64,000 nt of DNA from Methanobacteriaceae archaeon (lineage in GTDB: Archaea; Methanobacteriota; Methanobacteria; Methanobacteriales; Methanobacteriaceae): assembly GCA_030016715.1 (NCBI GenBank), contig JASEJD010000005.1, positions 104,811-168,810 on the forward strand, read 5' to 3'. The translations under genes were made by a program, and so were the position numbers. Every line of letters begins with the position of its first letter. Positions within the stretch are counted from its first letter, which is position 1. The notes under the pieces were generated by a model, which was not told the origin of the DNA, ran no database searches, and was given only the letters and a program-made list of their open reading frames with translations. Of the stretch, positions 10,118-19,090 are shown one piece after another.

Positions 10118-11296
10118 TTAGTTTGGCACTAATCTGATTAATTCAGCGTATATAATTGTGTTAGCTCCAGTCCCCCTGGTTCTCATACGTATTAGTACTG
10201 GATAATCTTGGGTGTTGAAAACTTTTATTCCGCTTGATGGGCTGTATCCAAATAGTACTGCATTATGTGCTCCTGACATTCCCTTTGGCATGGGAAATCC
10301 TGCTTTTAATACCACATCTCTAAGTGCTCGGGCTGGAGGACATGTTCCATGTGTGGCATAACCTCCTGGTGCCTCTGGATCTCTAACTGTTGCTAAACCT
10401 ACTCTCTCTTTACCACTGGATGAAGTTTTAGGGGGTATTATGGTCCCATTCCATCCATAGGAAAAAACTTTAGCATTATATGAACGGGTATAATCACCAT
10501 ATTCAGGATAAGAACCAAGATAGCTAACTGCACTTCCAATAACCTCTTCATGGTAAGAGTGTTTGTATACCATTATTGGGTTTCCTTCAGGATATTTACG
10601 GGTGTATTCAAATACCTCTGTTCCAAAATATGTCTTTATTTTTTCTGGAGGTACAGTGTTTCTTCCATCATTAAAATTTGTCAGCTGGAAAATAATATTC
10701 AGTTTATCGCCTTCACGTGCATATTTATACCACTGTTTTACATAGGTAACATTAACAAAATCGTGGGGCACCGTATCATTACCAATATTATCAAAGGCCA
10801 CACTATTGACTTTTTTATTCTTATCATAAATATCTATACCTGTACTGGTTTTTATTATGTAGGCTGTTGGAGTTTTATAGCCCCACACAAAATTAGCAGG
10901 AGGATCAACTATAAGTTTATTATTTCTAACAACCAGTATACCGGGTCCTTCAAATCCTTGGGCTGTTCCATTTCTGGCTATGCTACCACTGGTTATGTGT
11001 ATTATCGGTGTTTGAACTGTTCCAGTCATGAATGTGTAAATTAAATTAAGTATGTTAATATCATTTATATGGTCAATTATGTATTCTGGATGATTAATAA
11101 CTGGCACTTTTCTAATATTATTAAAATTAATTACTTGTGTGCCGGGCATTATTGTATCTCCCAGTTTAAAGTCAGTAATTTCACTGGCATCTTGTGGAGG
11201 ATAATATGATTCAATAGTTCTACCAATGGGATACATTATAAAAACGAGAATTAATAAAATAACTGCAATCTTAACTGTTTTATTAAATTTTACCAC
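10118..11296 (-). CDS. Membrane-anchored extracellular protein, VanW-like C-terminus
   Basis: A 392-residue protein with one N-terminal membrane anchor (about residues 8-28) and a long outer region with several possible N-glycosylation sites. The last 100 residues resemble the VanW domain: GTCPPARALRDVVLKAG, GMSGAHNAVLFGY, and FNTQDYPVLIRMRT echo the GVCQVSTTLY...AGL and NNTDYPILIR pattern of VanW/YoaR proteins. This match is from memory and weak. VanW proteins are envelope proteins of unclear activity. The GTG at 11296 has GGAGGTG five bases upstream. Surface location is well supported, function is not. Confidence 0.6.
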   Translation of the reverse strand: MVKFNKTVKIAVILLILVFIMYPIGRTIESYYPPQDASEITDFKLGDTIMPGTQVINFNNIRKVPVINHPEYIIDHINDINILNLIYTFMTGTVQTPIIHITSGSIARNGTAQGFEGPGILVVRNNKLIVDPPANFVWGYKTPTAYIIKTSTGIDIYDKNKKVNSVAFDNIGNDTVPHDFVNVTYVKQWYKYAREGDKLNIIFQLTNFNDGRNTVPPEKIKTYFGTEVFEYTRKYPEGNPIMVYKHSYHEEVIGSAVSYLGSYPEYGDYTRSYNAKVFSYGWNGTIIPPKTSSSGKERVGLATVRDPEAPGGYATHGTCPPARALRDVVLKAGFPMPKGMSGAHNAVLFGYSPSSGIKVFNTQDYPVLIRMRTRGTGANTIIYAELIRLVPN

Positions 11297-11533
11297 CAAA
11301 ACACCTCCATATACTCCAAATTAAATTCTTTGAATTAGAATTAAATATATTATTATCTTAAGAATTAATAATTATCCTATTCAAATCTAATATTAATTAT
11401 ACAATTAGTAGTATATATAGGATATAGTTACTTATAATTTTTTAGTAAAGTTAGCATATACTTCCATATATTATTTTTTATTATATGATAATCTTTTATT
11501 AAAAATATGGATACTTTATATGAGCAAATTTGA

Positions 11534-12763
11534 TTAATTAGACGTTTTAAGTAGTAATCTCTTTTCAATTTCCATAATTTTAGGTTGACCATTCCCAGCC
11601 ACTAAAATATTTGGGTATATAGAACTCGAGTTATATATAAAATCAACAATTTCTTCTATCTCATTGAATACTTTTGTCATACCATCATAGTTTTTTTTAT
11701 GCAAAATTTCTAAACAGTCCATTGCTATGTTATCTAAACCATTAAACAATCCAATAAATAATGGCTTATGATTAACAGTTTCATTTAGAATATCTAGACG
11801 ATATAATTCATTTTTTCGGGGTGTACCTAGTATGACCGCTTCAAATTTCATTTCATTAAATGCAGCGTTAATAGCATCTACATTATCTGTTTTTCCAATA
11901 ACAATATTTGATTTATTAATGTTTAATTGTTTAAGCCTACCATCTATGGTTTCAAAATGTTCTAATGAATTTTTTATGATATCTTCAGATATCTTCAGAT
12001 ATCTGGCAGCCATTTCTGCGGCAGCAGCATTGCTCTGGTTAAATTTGCCGAATATCTTAAGTTTATCATGATAATAATTGAATAATAAGGTTTTATCTGA
12101 ACAATCCACTATTTTGGAAAGATTTGGATCGTTTTTGTTAAGTATTGCTGGTTTTCCTTCAATAAATCGGCATAGACTTTCTTTATAGTTATCAAGTGTT
12201 TTATGATAATTTAGGTGGTCTCTTCCAATATTAGTAGCAACGATTAGATCAAAGTCAAAAAAGTCAGAGGCAAAATCCATGGTCATATCACAGACCTCCA
12301 CTAGTAAATAATCATAATCATCTTTTGCAGATTCAATTATAAGATCTGTGTAGCCTCTAAATCCTCCACCAGCATTTCCACCTATTAAAACATTATTACC
12401 TGCATTTTCTAATATTTTTTTTATCATAAAGGATGTGGTGGTTTTACCATTAGTTCCAGTTACACCAATAGTGAATATGGAGCGATGTTTACTTATTATA
12501 TCTGCTAAGGACTTTTTTGTTTCTCTTAACTTTTTCGCTAGGTTAGTATTCCAAAGGCTAGGGCTTATTAAAACAGCATCTGATTCATCTATTTTTTTAA
12601 TATCATGAAATCCTAGATCTATGTCTAATGAATCTTTTTCTTCCAAGTCAATATCAGGGTTAAGATCAGATGCATAAACTTCATAGCCATTATTTAAAAG
12701 TGAATTAACTGCTTTATTACCTTCAACTCCCAATCCAATTACAGCAACTTTCATATAAATCAT
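11534..12763 (-). CDS. Mur ligase family protein (likely pseudomurein synthesis)
   Basis: A 409-residue ATP-dependent amino-acid ligase. The N-terminal Rossmann part (VAVIGLGVEGNKAV) is followed by the ATP loop VTGTNGKTTTS near residue 100, central-domain motifs EVCDMT and NIGRDHLNYH, and the C-terminal GRLKQL and late strand motifs. The order is MurD/MurE-like, though shorter than bacterial enzymes. Methanobacteriales make pseudomurein with Mur ligase homologues, which would add amino acids to a nucleotide-bound peptide. No other wall-synthesis gene adjoins it, so exact step is unknown. Confidence 0.85.
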   Translation of the reverse strand: MIYMKVAVIGLGVEGNKAVNSLLNNGYEVYASDLNPDIDLEEKDSLDIDLGFHDIKKIDESDAVLISPSLWNTNLAKKLRETKKSLADIISKHRSIFTIGVTGTNGKTTTSFMIKKILENAGNNVLIGGNAGGGFRGYTDLIIESAKDDYDYLLVEVCDMTMDFASDFFDFDLIVATNIGRDHLNYHKTLDNYKESLCRFIEGKPAILNKNDPNLSKIVDCSDKTLLFNYYHDKLKIFGKFNQSNAAAAEMAARYLKISEDIIKNSLEHFETIDGRLKQLNINKSNIVIGKTDNVDAINAAFNEMKFEAVILGTPRKNELYRLDILNETVNHKPLFIGLFNGLDNIAMDCLEILHKKNYDGMTKVFNEIEEIVDFIYNSSSIYPNILVAGNGQPKIMEIEKRLLLKTSN

Positions 12764-12849
12764 TAAAAAAATTTAGTAGTACATTATAGAATAACATCTC
12801 AATAATAGAATAAGATATAAATCGATTATAAAATAGAACTCTATTACTA

Positions 12850-13080
12850 TTATTCTTCACTTTCTTCTATTTCATCTTCAATACCATACTCTTCTTTAAG
12901 TTCATTGACAATATCCATTTTAGGTTTTAAACCATTTTCATATTTTTCTATTTTCTCTTTTTCTTTTTTCTTTATTTTAATTCCAAATAGCCATAAAAGA
13001 ATCACTGCAATAATAACAGCAATTACAATTATAATTATTGGAACAAAATTAAAGATGTTAATTCCTTCTCCAGGTCCCAT
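12850..13080 (-). CDS. Small single-pass membrane protein
   Basis: About 76 residues from ATG 13080: short outside segment MGPGEGINIFN, a strongly hydrophobic helix (about residues 12-35), then a basic and later acidic cytoplasmic tail rich in Lys and Glu ending EIEESEE. An upstream in-frame start at 13128 would add 16 residues without a ribosome site. No family recognised. It is divergent from the pilin gene, with about 120 bases between. Confidence 0.55.
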   Translation of the reverse strand: MGPGEGINIFNFVPIIIIVIAVIIAVILLWLFGIKIKKKEKEKIEKYENGLKPKMDIVNELKEEYGIEDEIEESEE

Positions 13081-13199
13081 AATAAACACTTTATGTAAAT
13101 CAGTATTAATTATATATTCTATGATCAATATAATAAATATAGAATTATCAATAACTTAATAATATGTATTTAAAATTTATTATGATAAAGGTGAGCCTT

Positions 13200-13775
13200 A
13201 TGCAAATTTTCAATGAAAATAAAGGACAAGGATCAACCGAGTATTTATTATTGTTTGGTGCTATTCTTTTTATAGCAATCGCAGCTATTTTATTATATGC
13301 CTCTTATTTTGACATGCCAAATAATGGTACTCCAGTTAAGGTGACCCTTACCATAACTAACATAGGACCAAACCCATCTACTTTTATTTACGAAGCAAAT
13401 AACACCACTGGTGGTAGAAATGAGTGGATTAAAAGTGGCACACCTGGAAATCAATTTTTCACTTTAGCTAGTGGTAATAACCGCACATTTAATCTTGGAG
13501 AAATGTTACCGGGAACCAGCTTTACAATAGAAGGTGGTGTGGGCAATCCAGCCAGTGGTTCAAGTCAACACAAAGGTATTGGCCAGTCTGGAAGATGGAC
13601 ATTAACCATTGGTAATCAAACCTTTTCCTGGGTTATTAATGGCCCCTATGATTATAGAAAAACTCCATCTGGCAGTGTTTTAAGATCTTTTTATATACAG
13701 CAAGGATCAGGAGGAGGAGGCAGCCCTTATAATACGACTTCAGATATAAGGGAAGTAAGAACAAATGTATCTTAA
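13200..13775 (+). CDS. Class III signal peptide pilin-like protein
   Basis: About 191 residues. The N-terminus has the archaeal class III signal: a short charged leader MQIFNENKG, then QGSTEYLLLFGAILFIA, matching the QxSxEY motif with cleavage before Q by an EppA-type prepilin peptidase and a hydrophobic assembly helix. The rest is a Gly, Thr and Asn-rich beta domain, with a GGGG stretch near the C-terminus. It is probably a minor pilin or secreted adhesin-like subunit. The ATG at 13200 was chosen because GGTGAG lies five bases upstream; the frame is open upstream to 13164 but that would spoil the short leader. Confidence 0.85.
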   Translation: MQIFNENKGQGSTEYLLLFGAILFIAIAAILLYASYFDMPNNGTPVKVTLTITNIGPNPSTFIYEANNTTGGRNEWIKSGTPGNQFFTLASGNNRTFNLGEMLPGTSFTIEGGVGNPASGSSQHKGIGQSGRWTLTIGNQTFSWVINGPYDYRKTPSGSVLRSFYIQQGSGGGGSPYNTTSDIREVRTNVS

Positions 13776-13776
13776 A

Positions 13777-14799
13777 TTAATTATATATAATTAATTCCTT
13801 CACTGGTGTTCCATCACTCCATTTGCCCATATATCGCTGATCAGTATTGTTTCCAAGTGCATATTCACGGTTTCTACCATAAAAAGCAGCTTCATACAAA
13901 CCATCAAACAACTTCCAAGTTCCATAATAATCTAAAGAATTAACTAAATAATGGAATTTATTCCCCCCAAAATCTATTTTCATAGCTAAAGGCGCTATAT
14001 GATCTGCTATGAGAGGTGGCGTACCATATTCATCAGATACCATTTCAATGTAATTCTTATTTTTATCTTTAACTGACGAAGCTTTATCAATTATTTTTTT
14101 AGAATCATCACTACCTACAATATCATCTCTATCACCAGACATGGTTAAAATAAGGGTATCTTCTGGGATATTGCTTAAATCTTCAAAGGCTGGTCCCAAA
14201 CTGTCAGATTCAGTACGAGATTTACCTGGCTGGACACAGAAAACAGCTTTTGGAACAGGCAAACCTTCCTCTCTTGCAATAGAAGCTATATTAATACTTA
14301 TTAATCCTCCGGCAGAATGACCTACTAATGCAAACTTGTCCATTTCTGGTTTAACATGTCCTGTGGAGTTTAAACGTTTTATAGCATCTTTAATAGACCA
14401 GATGGTATTGGGTGTGAATTCATCAGAATTGGTGAAAATACTCTCCTGGTAACGGGGATAAATAACAATATTACCCTTTCGAACGATATGATCAATCCAG
14501 GCTTGGTAAAAAATAGGATTTAATGCTGACCAGCCATGATTAAATACAATTATTGGTGCTGAGTCTGGTTTAGGTGAGGCTGGTTCAAATATCCAATACT
14601 GTTTACCCCCTTCACCATAAGAATATCTTAAAACATCCAGATGTTTATAATCAGATCCTCCAAGCCCATATAATGGTTGTTTTGGAGGTTCAACACTGTT
14701 TTCACCTGCTTCCACTATTTTTAGGGAAGTTATAGATAGTGAAACAATTAAAAATATAATAACCATACAATTTATGGAACTGGAATATTTCTTTTTCAT
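13777..14799 (-). CDS. Secreted alpha/beta hydrolase
   Basis: A 340-residue protein from ATG 14799 (MKKKYSSS) with a signal peptide (about residues 8-32). It has the alpha/beta hydrolase elements: oxyanion strand VFNHGWSAL, nucleophile elbow GHSAGG with Ser, acid candidate in SGDRDDIVG, and a late His (DHIAPLAM or KFHYLV). It resembles chlorophyllase-like or dienelactone-type secreted hydrolases; substrate unknown. The open frame runs to 14949 but that overlaps the divergent msrA, so the shorter start is preferred. Confidence 0.75.
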   Translation of the reverse strand: MKKKYSSSINCMVIIFLIVSLSITSLKIVEAGENSVEPPKQPLYGLGGSDYKHLDVLRYSYGEGGKQYWIFEPASPKPDSAPIIVFNHGWSALNPIFYQAWIDHIVRKGNIVIYPRYQESIFTNSDEFTPNTIWSIKDAIKRLNSTGHVKPEMDKFALVGHSAGGLISINIASIAREEGLPVPKAVFCVQPGKSRTESDSLGPAFEDLSNIPEDTLILTMSGDRDDIVGSDDSKKIIDKASSVKDKNKNYIEMVSDEYGTPPLIADHIAPLAMKIDFGGNKFHYLVNSLDYYGTWKLFDGLYEAAFYGRNREYALGNNTDQRYMGKWSDGTPVKELIIYN

Positions 14800-14918
14800 T
14801 GATAATCCTAAGTTATTTAAACCATAAATTTTTTCGGGTGAGAGGGACATAAACATAATTAAATATTTTATAAACTGATTTAAGTTAATTAAACAACTTA
14901 TCAAGGGAGAATTAATAG

Positions 14919-15407
14919 ATGGATGATAAAAAATTAAACAAAGCAACATTTGCTGCAGGATGTTTTTGGGGAGTAGAAGACGCTTTCCGTCAGGTTAAAG
15001 GAGTTTTATCTACATCAGTAGGATATACAGGTGGTCATTTAGAAAATCCTAGCTATGAGGATGTTTGTACGGGTTTAACTGGTCATGCTGAAGCGGTTGA
15101 AATTATTTATGATCCTTCTAAGGTAAGTTATGATGATCTCCTGGATGTGTTCTGGAGAATTCATGATCCAACCACAATGAATCGTCAAGGCCCTGATATT
15201 GGTTCACAGTACCGCAGTGCCATATATTATCATAATAATGAACAGGAAAAAGCTGCAAGATTATCCAAGCAGAAATTACAAAATTCAGGACGCTTCTTAA
15301 ATGATATAGTAACCGAGATCACTGCAGCAACAACTTTTTATAAAGCTGAAGATTATCATCAGCAATATTTTGAAAAAACCGGTAGAAAGAGTTGTAAATT
15401 CTTTTAA
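14919..15407 (+). CDS. msrA: Peptide-methionine (S)-S-oxide reductase MsrA
   Basis: A 162-residue MsrA with the catalytic motif AGCFWGVED (Cys15), the conserved GYTGGH, and late motifs [18 protein letters not shown] and KAEDYHQQY. It reduces methionine-S-sulfoxide in proteins, with electrons from thioredoxin; a resolving Cys candidate is Cys159 in the tail RKSCKFF. It is divergent from the secreted hydrolase and near the MsrP-like gene at 17.4 kb. A GGGAG site precedes the ATG. Confidence 0.95.
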   Translation: MDDKKLNKATFAAGCFWGVEDAFRQVKGVLSTSVGYTGGHLENPSYEDVCTGLTGHAEAVEIIYDPSKVSYDDLLDVFWRIHDPTTMNRQGPDIGSQYRSAIYYHNNEQEKAARLSKQKLQNSGRFLNDIVTEITAATTFYKAEDYHQQYFEKTGRKSCKFF

Positions 15408-15422
15408 TTTTTTACTCTATAC

Positions 15423-15815
15423 TTATTTAGAGTTCTCATCAATTGCATTTTCTTTTATTACCTCCACAATACATGGGGTGTTCCATCCAACAATATCTTG
15501 AGCTAATTCTTCTATGTATGGGGGCACATTTTCCATTCCATAGGGCCTAACAGCTATTATAGGTTTTTGCAATTTTTGAGCAGATTTTATCTGTTTTTTT
15601 ATTGATAATTCATCTTTTGCATAATGTCCAGAAAGAATTATAACAATATCCACATCAGTCATTTGTTCATCAAAATTCTTTTTTCCTGGTTCAGAATAAT
15701 TTTTCCATTCAAAGTTATATCCTGCATCCAATTTATCTAAAAAAATATCATATTCCTCCTGATCATCAATATGGCTTACATATATTTTATATTCTCTAAG
15801 TTCTTCTTCCCACAT
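15423..15815 (-). CDS. TIR-like domain protein (MTH538/ThsB family)
   Basis: A 130-residue single-domain protein: KIYVSHIDDQEEYD at strand 1, FDEQMTDVDIVIILSG at strand 4, and KPIIAVRPYG followed by VGWNT. This is the pattern of the TIR-like family typified by the Methanothermobacter protein MTH538 and by ThsB of Thoeris anti-phage systems (PF08937). ThsB proteins make a signal nucleotide from NAD on phage infection. The usual partner ThsA (SIR2 or other effector) is not in the window, so role is open. A GGTGA site precedes the ATG at 7 nt and directly adjoins an (ATT)n tract. Confidence 0.75.
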   Translation of the reverse strand: MWEEELREYKIYVSHIDDQEEYDIFLDKLDAGYNFEWKNYSEPGKKNFDEQMTDVDIVIILSGHYAKDELSIKKQIKSAQKLQKPIIAVRPYGMENVPPYIEELAQDIVGWNTPCIVEVIKENAIDENSK

Positions 15816-15827
15816 ATCTTCTTCACC

Positions 15828-15849
15828 TATTATTATTATTATTATTATT
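15828..15849. repeat. Trinucleotide (TAT)n tract
   Basis: About seven copies of TAT/ATT in a row, directly upstream of the GGTGA ribosome site of the TIR-like gene (minus strand). Length change by slippage could alter the leader of that gene. Confidence 0.8.
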
Positions 15850-15865
15850 TCTCATTGTTTCATTT

Positions 15866-17230
15866 TCATATTTTTCTAATACTTAAAATAGACAGAGATA
15901 ACCCAATAAATGATAAAAAGGCAAACAGAATAAAGGAGACTGTGGAACTAGATAGGAAGGAGGAATAATTAGCCGGCACTATATCTGCATTACCTATGAA
16001 AATTGCCAAGGCCAGCATGGTAATTCCCATACCTGTCATCTGTCCCAGAACCCGCATACTACTTAGAGTTGCTGATGCCACCCCATAGTATTTTTCGTCA
16101 ACGGAATTCATTAAAGCGTTGGTGTTAGGCGATGAGAAGAGGGCAAATCCTAATCCAATAATCCCTAAACCTAAACCTATTAACCATAAATGTGTTTCAG
16201 GATTCAGGAATGCAAATCCAGCTAATCCTATAGCAGTGATACCCATTCCAGACGCAGCAACATATTCTGCTCGGAACCTATCAGATAATCTACCGGCAAA
16301 AGGAGAAAATAATGCCATCATAATCGGTTGAACTGATAATATTAAACCAGAATCTTGAGGATCTAATCCCTTAACATATTGTAAATACAAACTTAAAAGA
16401 AATACAATTGGCACCCCAGAATTATAATTAATAAGAGCAGCTAAATTGTTGAAGGTGAAGGACATATTTTTAAAGAGACTTACATTGAGTACTGGACTTT
16501 CAATATTTTTCTCGACAAAATAGAAAATTATTATCCCTATGATTCCCCCCACTATCATAATGAATCCTAAAATTTCTGGTAGTAGGGATAAACCATACAT
16601 TAAAGTGATTAGTGAAATGCCTAGAATTATGGAACCTAGTATATCAAATTTCTCCCCCTTTGCCTCAGCCCATTCTCCTTGAAGTTTTACCACTGAGTAT
16701 GTTGCCAGTATACCTAATGGAACATTAAAGAAGAAAATACTTCTCCAACCTAAATACTGGGTCAAAAATCCACCTAGAACCGGCCCTAGAAATAAGCCCA
16801 TGAAAACTCCAGTTATGCTTATACCTAAGGCTTTTCCTCTTTCTGTTGATGGGAATATGGAGGATATAATAGCTGCCACATTACCAAATATCATGGCACT
16901 GCCCATACCTTGAAAAATTCTCAATATAATAAGCATAACCGCGCTGGTGGAAAAAGCTGCTATTAATGATGCCACTGTGAAAATAATTATACCATATGTG
17001 AAAATCATTTTTCGACCGTAAATATCTGCTATACGTCCAAAAGGTATTAGAAAGATGGCCAAAGACAATAAGTAAGATGTTGGAATCCAGCTTAACATTA
17101 TTGCAGTTATTAAAAAGTCATTTGCTATGGAGGGTAAGGCTACATTTATAGAGGAGCCCATGAATGGGGTTACAAATGAAGCTAGAACTGCCACCAGAAG
17201 GGCATAATTTTTGCTGGAACCAAATTTCAT
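15866..17230 (-). CDS. MFS drug exporter, DHA2 (EmrB/QacA) family
   Basis: A 454-residue integral membrane protein with about 14 hydrophobic segments. Family motifs are seen: VALPSIANDF after the first helix, GRIADIYGRKMIF (motif A), RIFQGMGSAMIFGN (motif B), and GPVLGGFLTQYLGWRSIFFFNVP (motif C plus the TM5-6 loop; cut as GPVLGGFL and WRSIFF). It should export hydrophobic compounds with proton drive. Only 50 bases separate its end from the divergent or following genes; it is transcribed just before the TIR-like gene on the same strand. Confidence 0.9.
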   Translation of the reverse strand: MKFGSSKNYALLVAVLASFVTPFMGSSINVALPSIANDFLITAIMLSWIPTSYLLSLAIFLIPFGRIADIYGRKMIFTYGIIIFTVASLIAAFSTSAVMLIILRIFQGMGSAMIFGNVAAIISSIFPSTERGKALGISITGVFMGLFLGPVLGGFLTQYLGWRSIFFFNVPLGILATYSVVKLQGEWAEAKGEKFDILGSIILGISLITLMYGLSLLPEILGFIMIVGGIIGIIIFYFVEKNIESPVLNVSLFKNMSFTFNNLAALINYNSGVPIVFLLSLYLQYVKGLDPQDSGLILSVQPIMMALFSPFAGRLSDRFRAEYVAASGMGITAIGLAGFAFLNPETHLWLIGLGLGIIGLGFALFSSPNTNALMNSVDEKYYGVASATLSSMRVLGQMTGMGITMLALAIFIGNADIVPANYSSFLSSSTVSFILFAFLSFIGLSLSILSIRKI

Positions 17231-17407
17231 AAAATCAACAACAAGAATTAATTTAATTAGAAAATAACCAATATCTTTATTCTTTATAATTATCTATTTA
17301 ATATGATGATAGAATCATTTTAAATAATTATTATGTTATAATTAAATTTAAGAAACATTACATATATAATTATAATAAAAAAAATAATCATAATACGTGT
17401 AAAGATA

Positions 17408-18070
17408 ATGAATAAATTAGCTATTGCAGTGTTTCTGGTTCTATTAGTTTTATTAGGAGTTTATCTAGTTTTTTCTATATTTAGCAGTGAACCTATTAAG
17501 CTGGATGCTGTAGAGGTTAGGGAATATCAAGGAGAAAAACTTTCCTCTGTTAATGATTTTCGTGAAAATTCTATAAAAGGACCTCAGAATGTAGATATTA
17601 ACTCATACAAATTAGAAGTTACAGGATTAGTAAATGAACCTAAAAATTATACCTACCAAGAAATTTTGGACGAATTCCAAGATTATGAGAAAGTTGTCCA
17701 ATTGAATTGTGTAGAAGGCTGGGAAGTTAATATTTTATGGAGGGGTATTCTAGTTAAGGATATTATTAATCAATCTAAACCATCAAATAATGCTACTGTG
17801 GTTATTTTTTATGCTGTTGATGGATATTCCACTTCACTACCACTGGATTATATAGAGAAAAATAATATTATGCTAGCCTATAAAATGAATAATGCCACTC
17901 TAGCACCTGAAAGAGGATTTCCATTTCAACTGGTAGCTGAGAGTAAATGGGGATACAAATGGATAAAATGGGTCCAAAAAATTGAATTATCTAATGATAC
18001 TAATTATAGAGGATACTGGGAAAGTCGAGGATATTCCAACTCAGCTAATATAGATGAGGAATTCATTTGA
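17408..18070 (+). CDS. Membrane-anchored molybdopterin oxidoreductase, MsrP-like
   Basis: A 220-residue protein with one N-terminal anchor (about residues 4-26) and a sulfite-oxidase-type Mo cofactor domain. The core motif LNCVEGWEVNILWRGI places the Mo-ligand Cys near residue 99, and WGYKWIKWV matches the C-terminal part of MsrP/YedY. MsrP reduces protein methionine sulfoxide outside the membrane. No twin-Arg signal is present, so export of the folded cofactor protein is unexplained. Its stop overlaps the next gene's start. Confidence 0.85.
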   Translation: MNKLAIAVFLVLLVLLGVYLVFSIFSSEPIKLDAVEVREYQGEKLSSVNDFRENSIKGPQNVDINSYKLEVTGLVNEPKNYTYQEILDEFQDYEKVVQLNCVEGWEVNILWRGILVKDIINQSKPSNNATVVIFYAVDGYSTSLPLDYIEKNNIMLAYKMNNATLAPERGFPFQLVAESKWGYKWIKWVQKIELSNDTNYRGYWESRGYSNSANIDEEFI

Positions 18071-18309
18071 AAACTAAAAATTTTATTCTAACTAAAAAAA
18101 TAGTATGTATCGCACTTTATATAGTTATAATATCGATAATTATAAGTGGTTTGGGTATTAACTACTTTAGAACTGTAGAATATTTAACATTAGGACTTCT
18201 ACAGAAGAATTTTGCATTTAAAATACATGAAATTCTTTTTCCAATATTCTTAGTATTGTTAATTACCCATTCCATGCTACCAGCATTATTTAAAAGGAGA
18301 ATAATATAA
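18067..18309 (+). CDS. Small two-helix membrane protein, cytochrome b-like (MsrQ-like role)
   Basis: An 80-residue protein with two membrane helices. The TTG start at 18067 overlaps the stop of the MsrP-like gene (the bases TTTGA serve both), which signals translational coupling. His residues in KIHEILFPI and LLITHSML sit at the ends of helix 2 in the way seen in DUF4405-type or cytochrome b-like heme proteins. I infer it is the electron-donor subunit for the MsrP-like enzyme; MsrQ itself is much larger, so this is a minimal version or a different protein. Confidence 0.65.
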   Translation: MKTKNFILTKKIVCIALYIVIISIIISGLGINYFRTVEYLTLGLLQKNFAFKIHEILFPIFLVLLITHSMLPALFKRRII

Positions 18310-18339
18310 AAAAAGGTTTAGTTAAGCTTTTTACTGATT

Positions 18340-18984
18340 TTATTGTTTTTCTTCTATTATCACCGCAGTTCCATAGGCTAAAATTTCCTGCATTACATTA
18401 GAGATTTCATCAGAATCAAATCTAGTACTTATTATGGCATTGGCCCCCATTTCCTTGGCATGATCCACCATTCTCTGCAATGCTTCTTGTCTGCTGTGGT
18501 CCATCATCTTCACATATTCTTTTATCTCACCACCAAAGGCTGATCTTAAACCAGCAGCCATCTGTCCACCTAATCCTCTGCTTCTTACAGTTAAACCATA
18601 AACAAAGCCTCTAGTGGCCACAACATTATACCCGGGCACATAATTGGAGCTTACAATGATTATATTATCATAAGTTGCAGGTGCAGATGTTTTGAATGTT
18701 GGAATTACTCCTGGCTCTGGCTCTGGCTCGGGTTCAACATATTCTTCCAGTGCTGAGCCACATTCTGTACAAAATTTAGCATTCCCATCATATTCAATAT
18801 TACAGTCCGGGCAGACCATTATCTTATCTTCTCCTTGTTCAGGTGATGATTCATCACCACCAGTAGGGGGCATTCCTTCAAGATCTGATGACTGTTTATC
18901 AACAGTGGGAGGTATATCTTTTAGTGTATGACTTTTTTTTCTTTTTTCTTCCAATTTTCTTCTAATTTCTTCACTGGTTACCAT
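18340..18984 (-). CDS. Zinc-ribbon YbjQ (UPF0145) protein
   Basis: A 214-residue protein. Residues about 55-80 are a zinc ribbon (CPDCNIEYDG, CTECGSALEE), followed by a Pro/Glu repeat, and a C-terminal YbjQ domain (GYNVVATRGFVYGLTVRSR, shown as VVATRGFVYG; then HAKEMGANAIISTRFDS). YbjQ proteins form pentamers and were named as heavy-metal-binding, but function is unproved. AGGAG lies 8 nt before the ATG. Convergent with the MsrP pair. Confidence 0.85.
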   Translation of the reverse strand: MVTSEEIRRKLEEKRKKSHTLKDIPPTVDKQSSDLEGMPPTGGDESSPEQGEDKIMVCPDCNIEYDGNAKFCTECGSALEEYVEPEPEPEPGVIPTFKTSAPATYDNIIIVSSNYVPGYNVVATRGFVYGLTVRSRGLGGQMAAGLRSAFGGEIKEYVKMMDHSRQEALQRMVDHAKEMGANAIISTRFDSDEISNVMQEILAYGTAVIIEEKQ

Positions 18985-19090
18985 AATTATCTCCTCATAA
19001 TTTAATTATTTTAAAGTATAATGAAATATTATTTTTTAAATATTTATTTATTATTAATTTAATTACAGTTATATAATAATTTATTATTGT

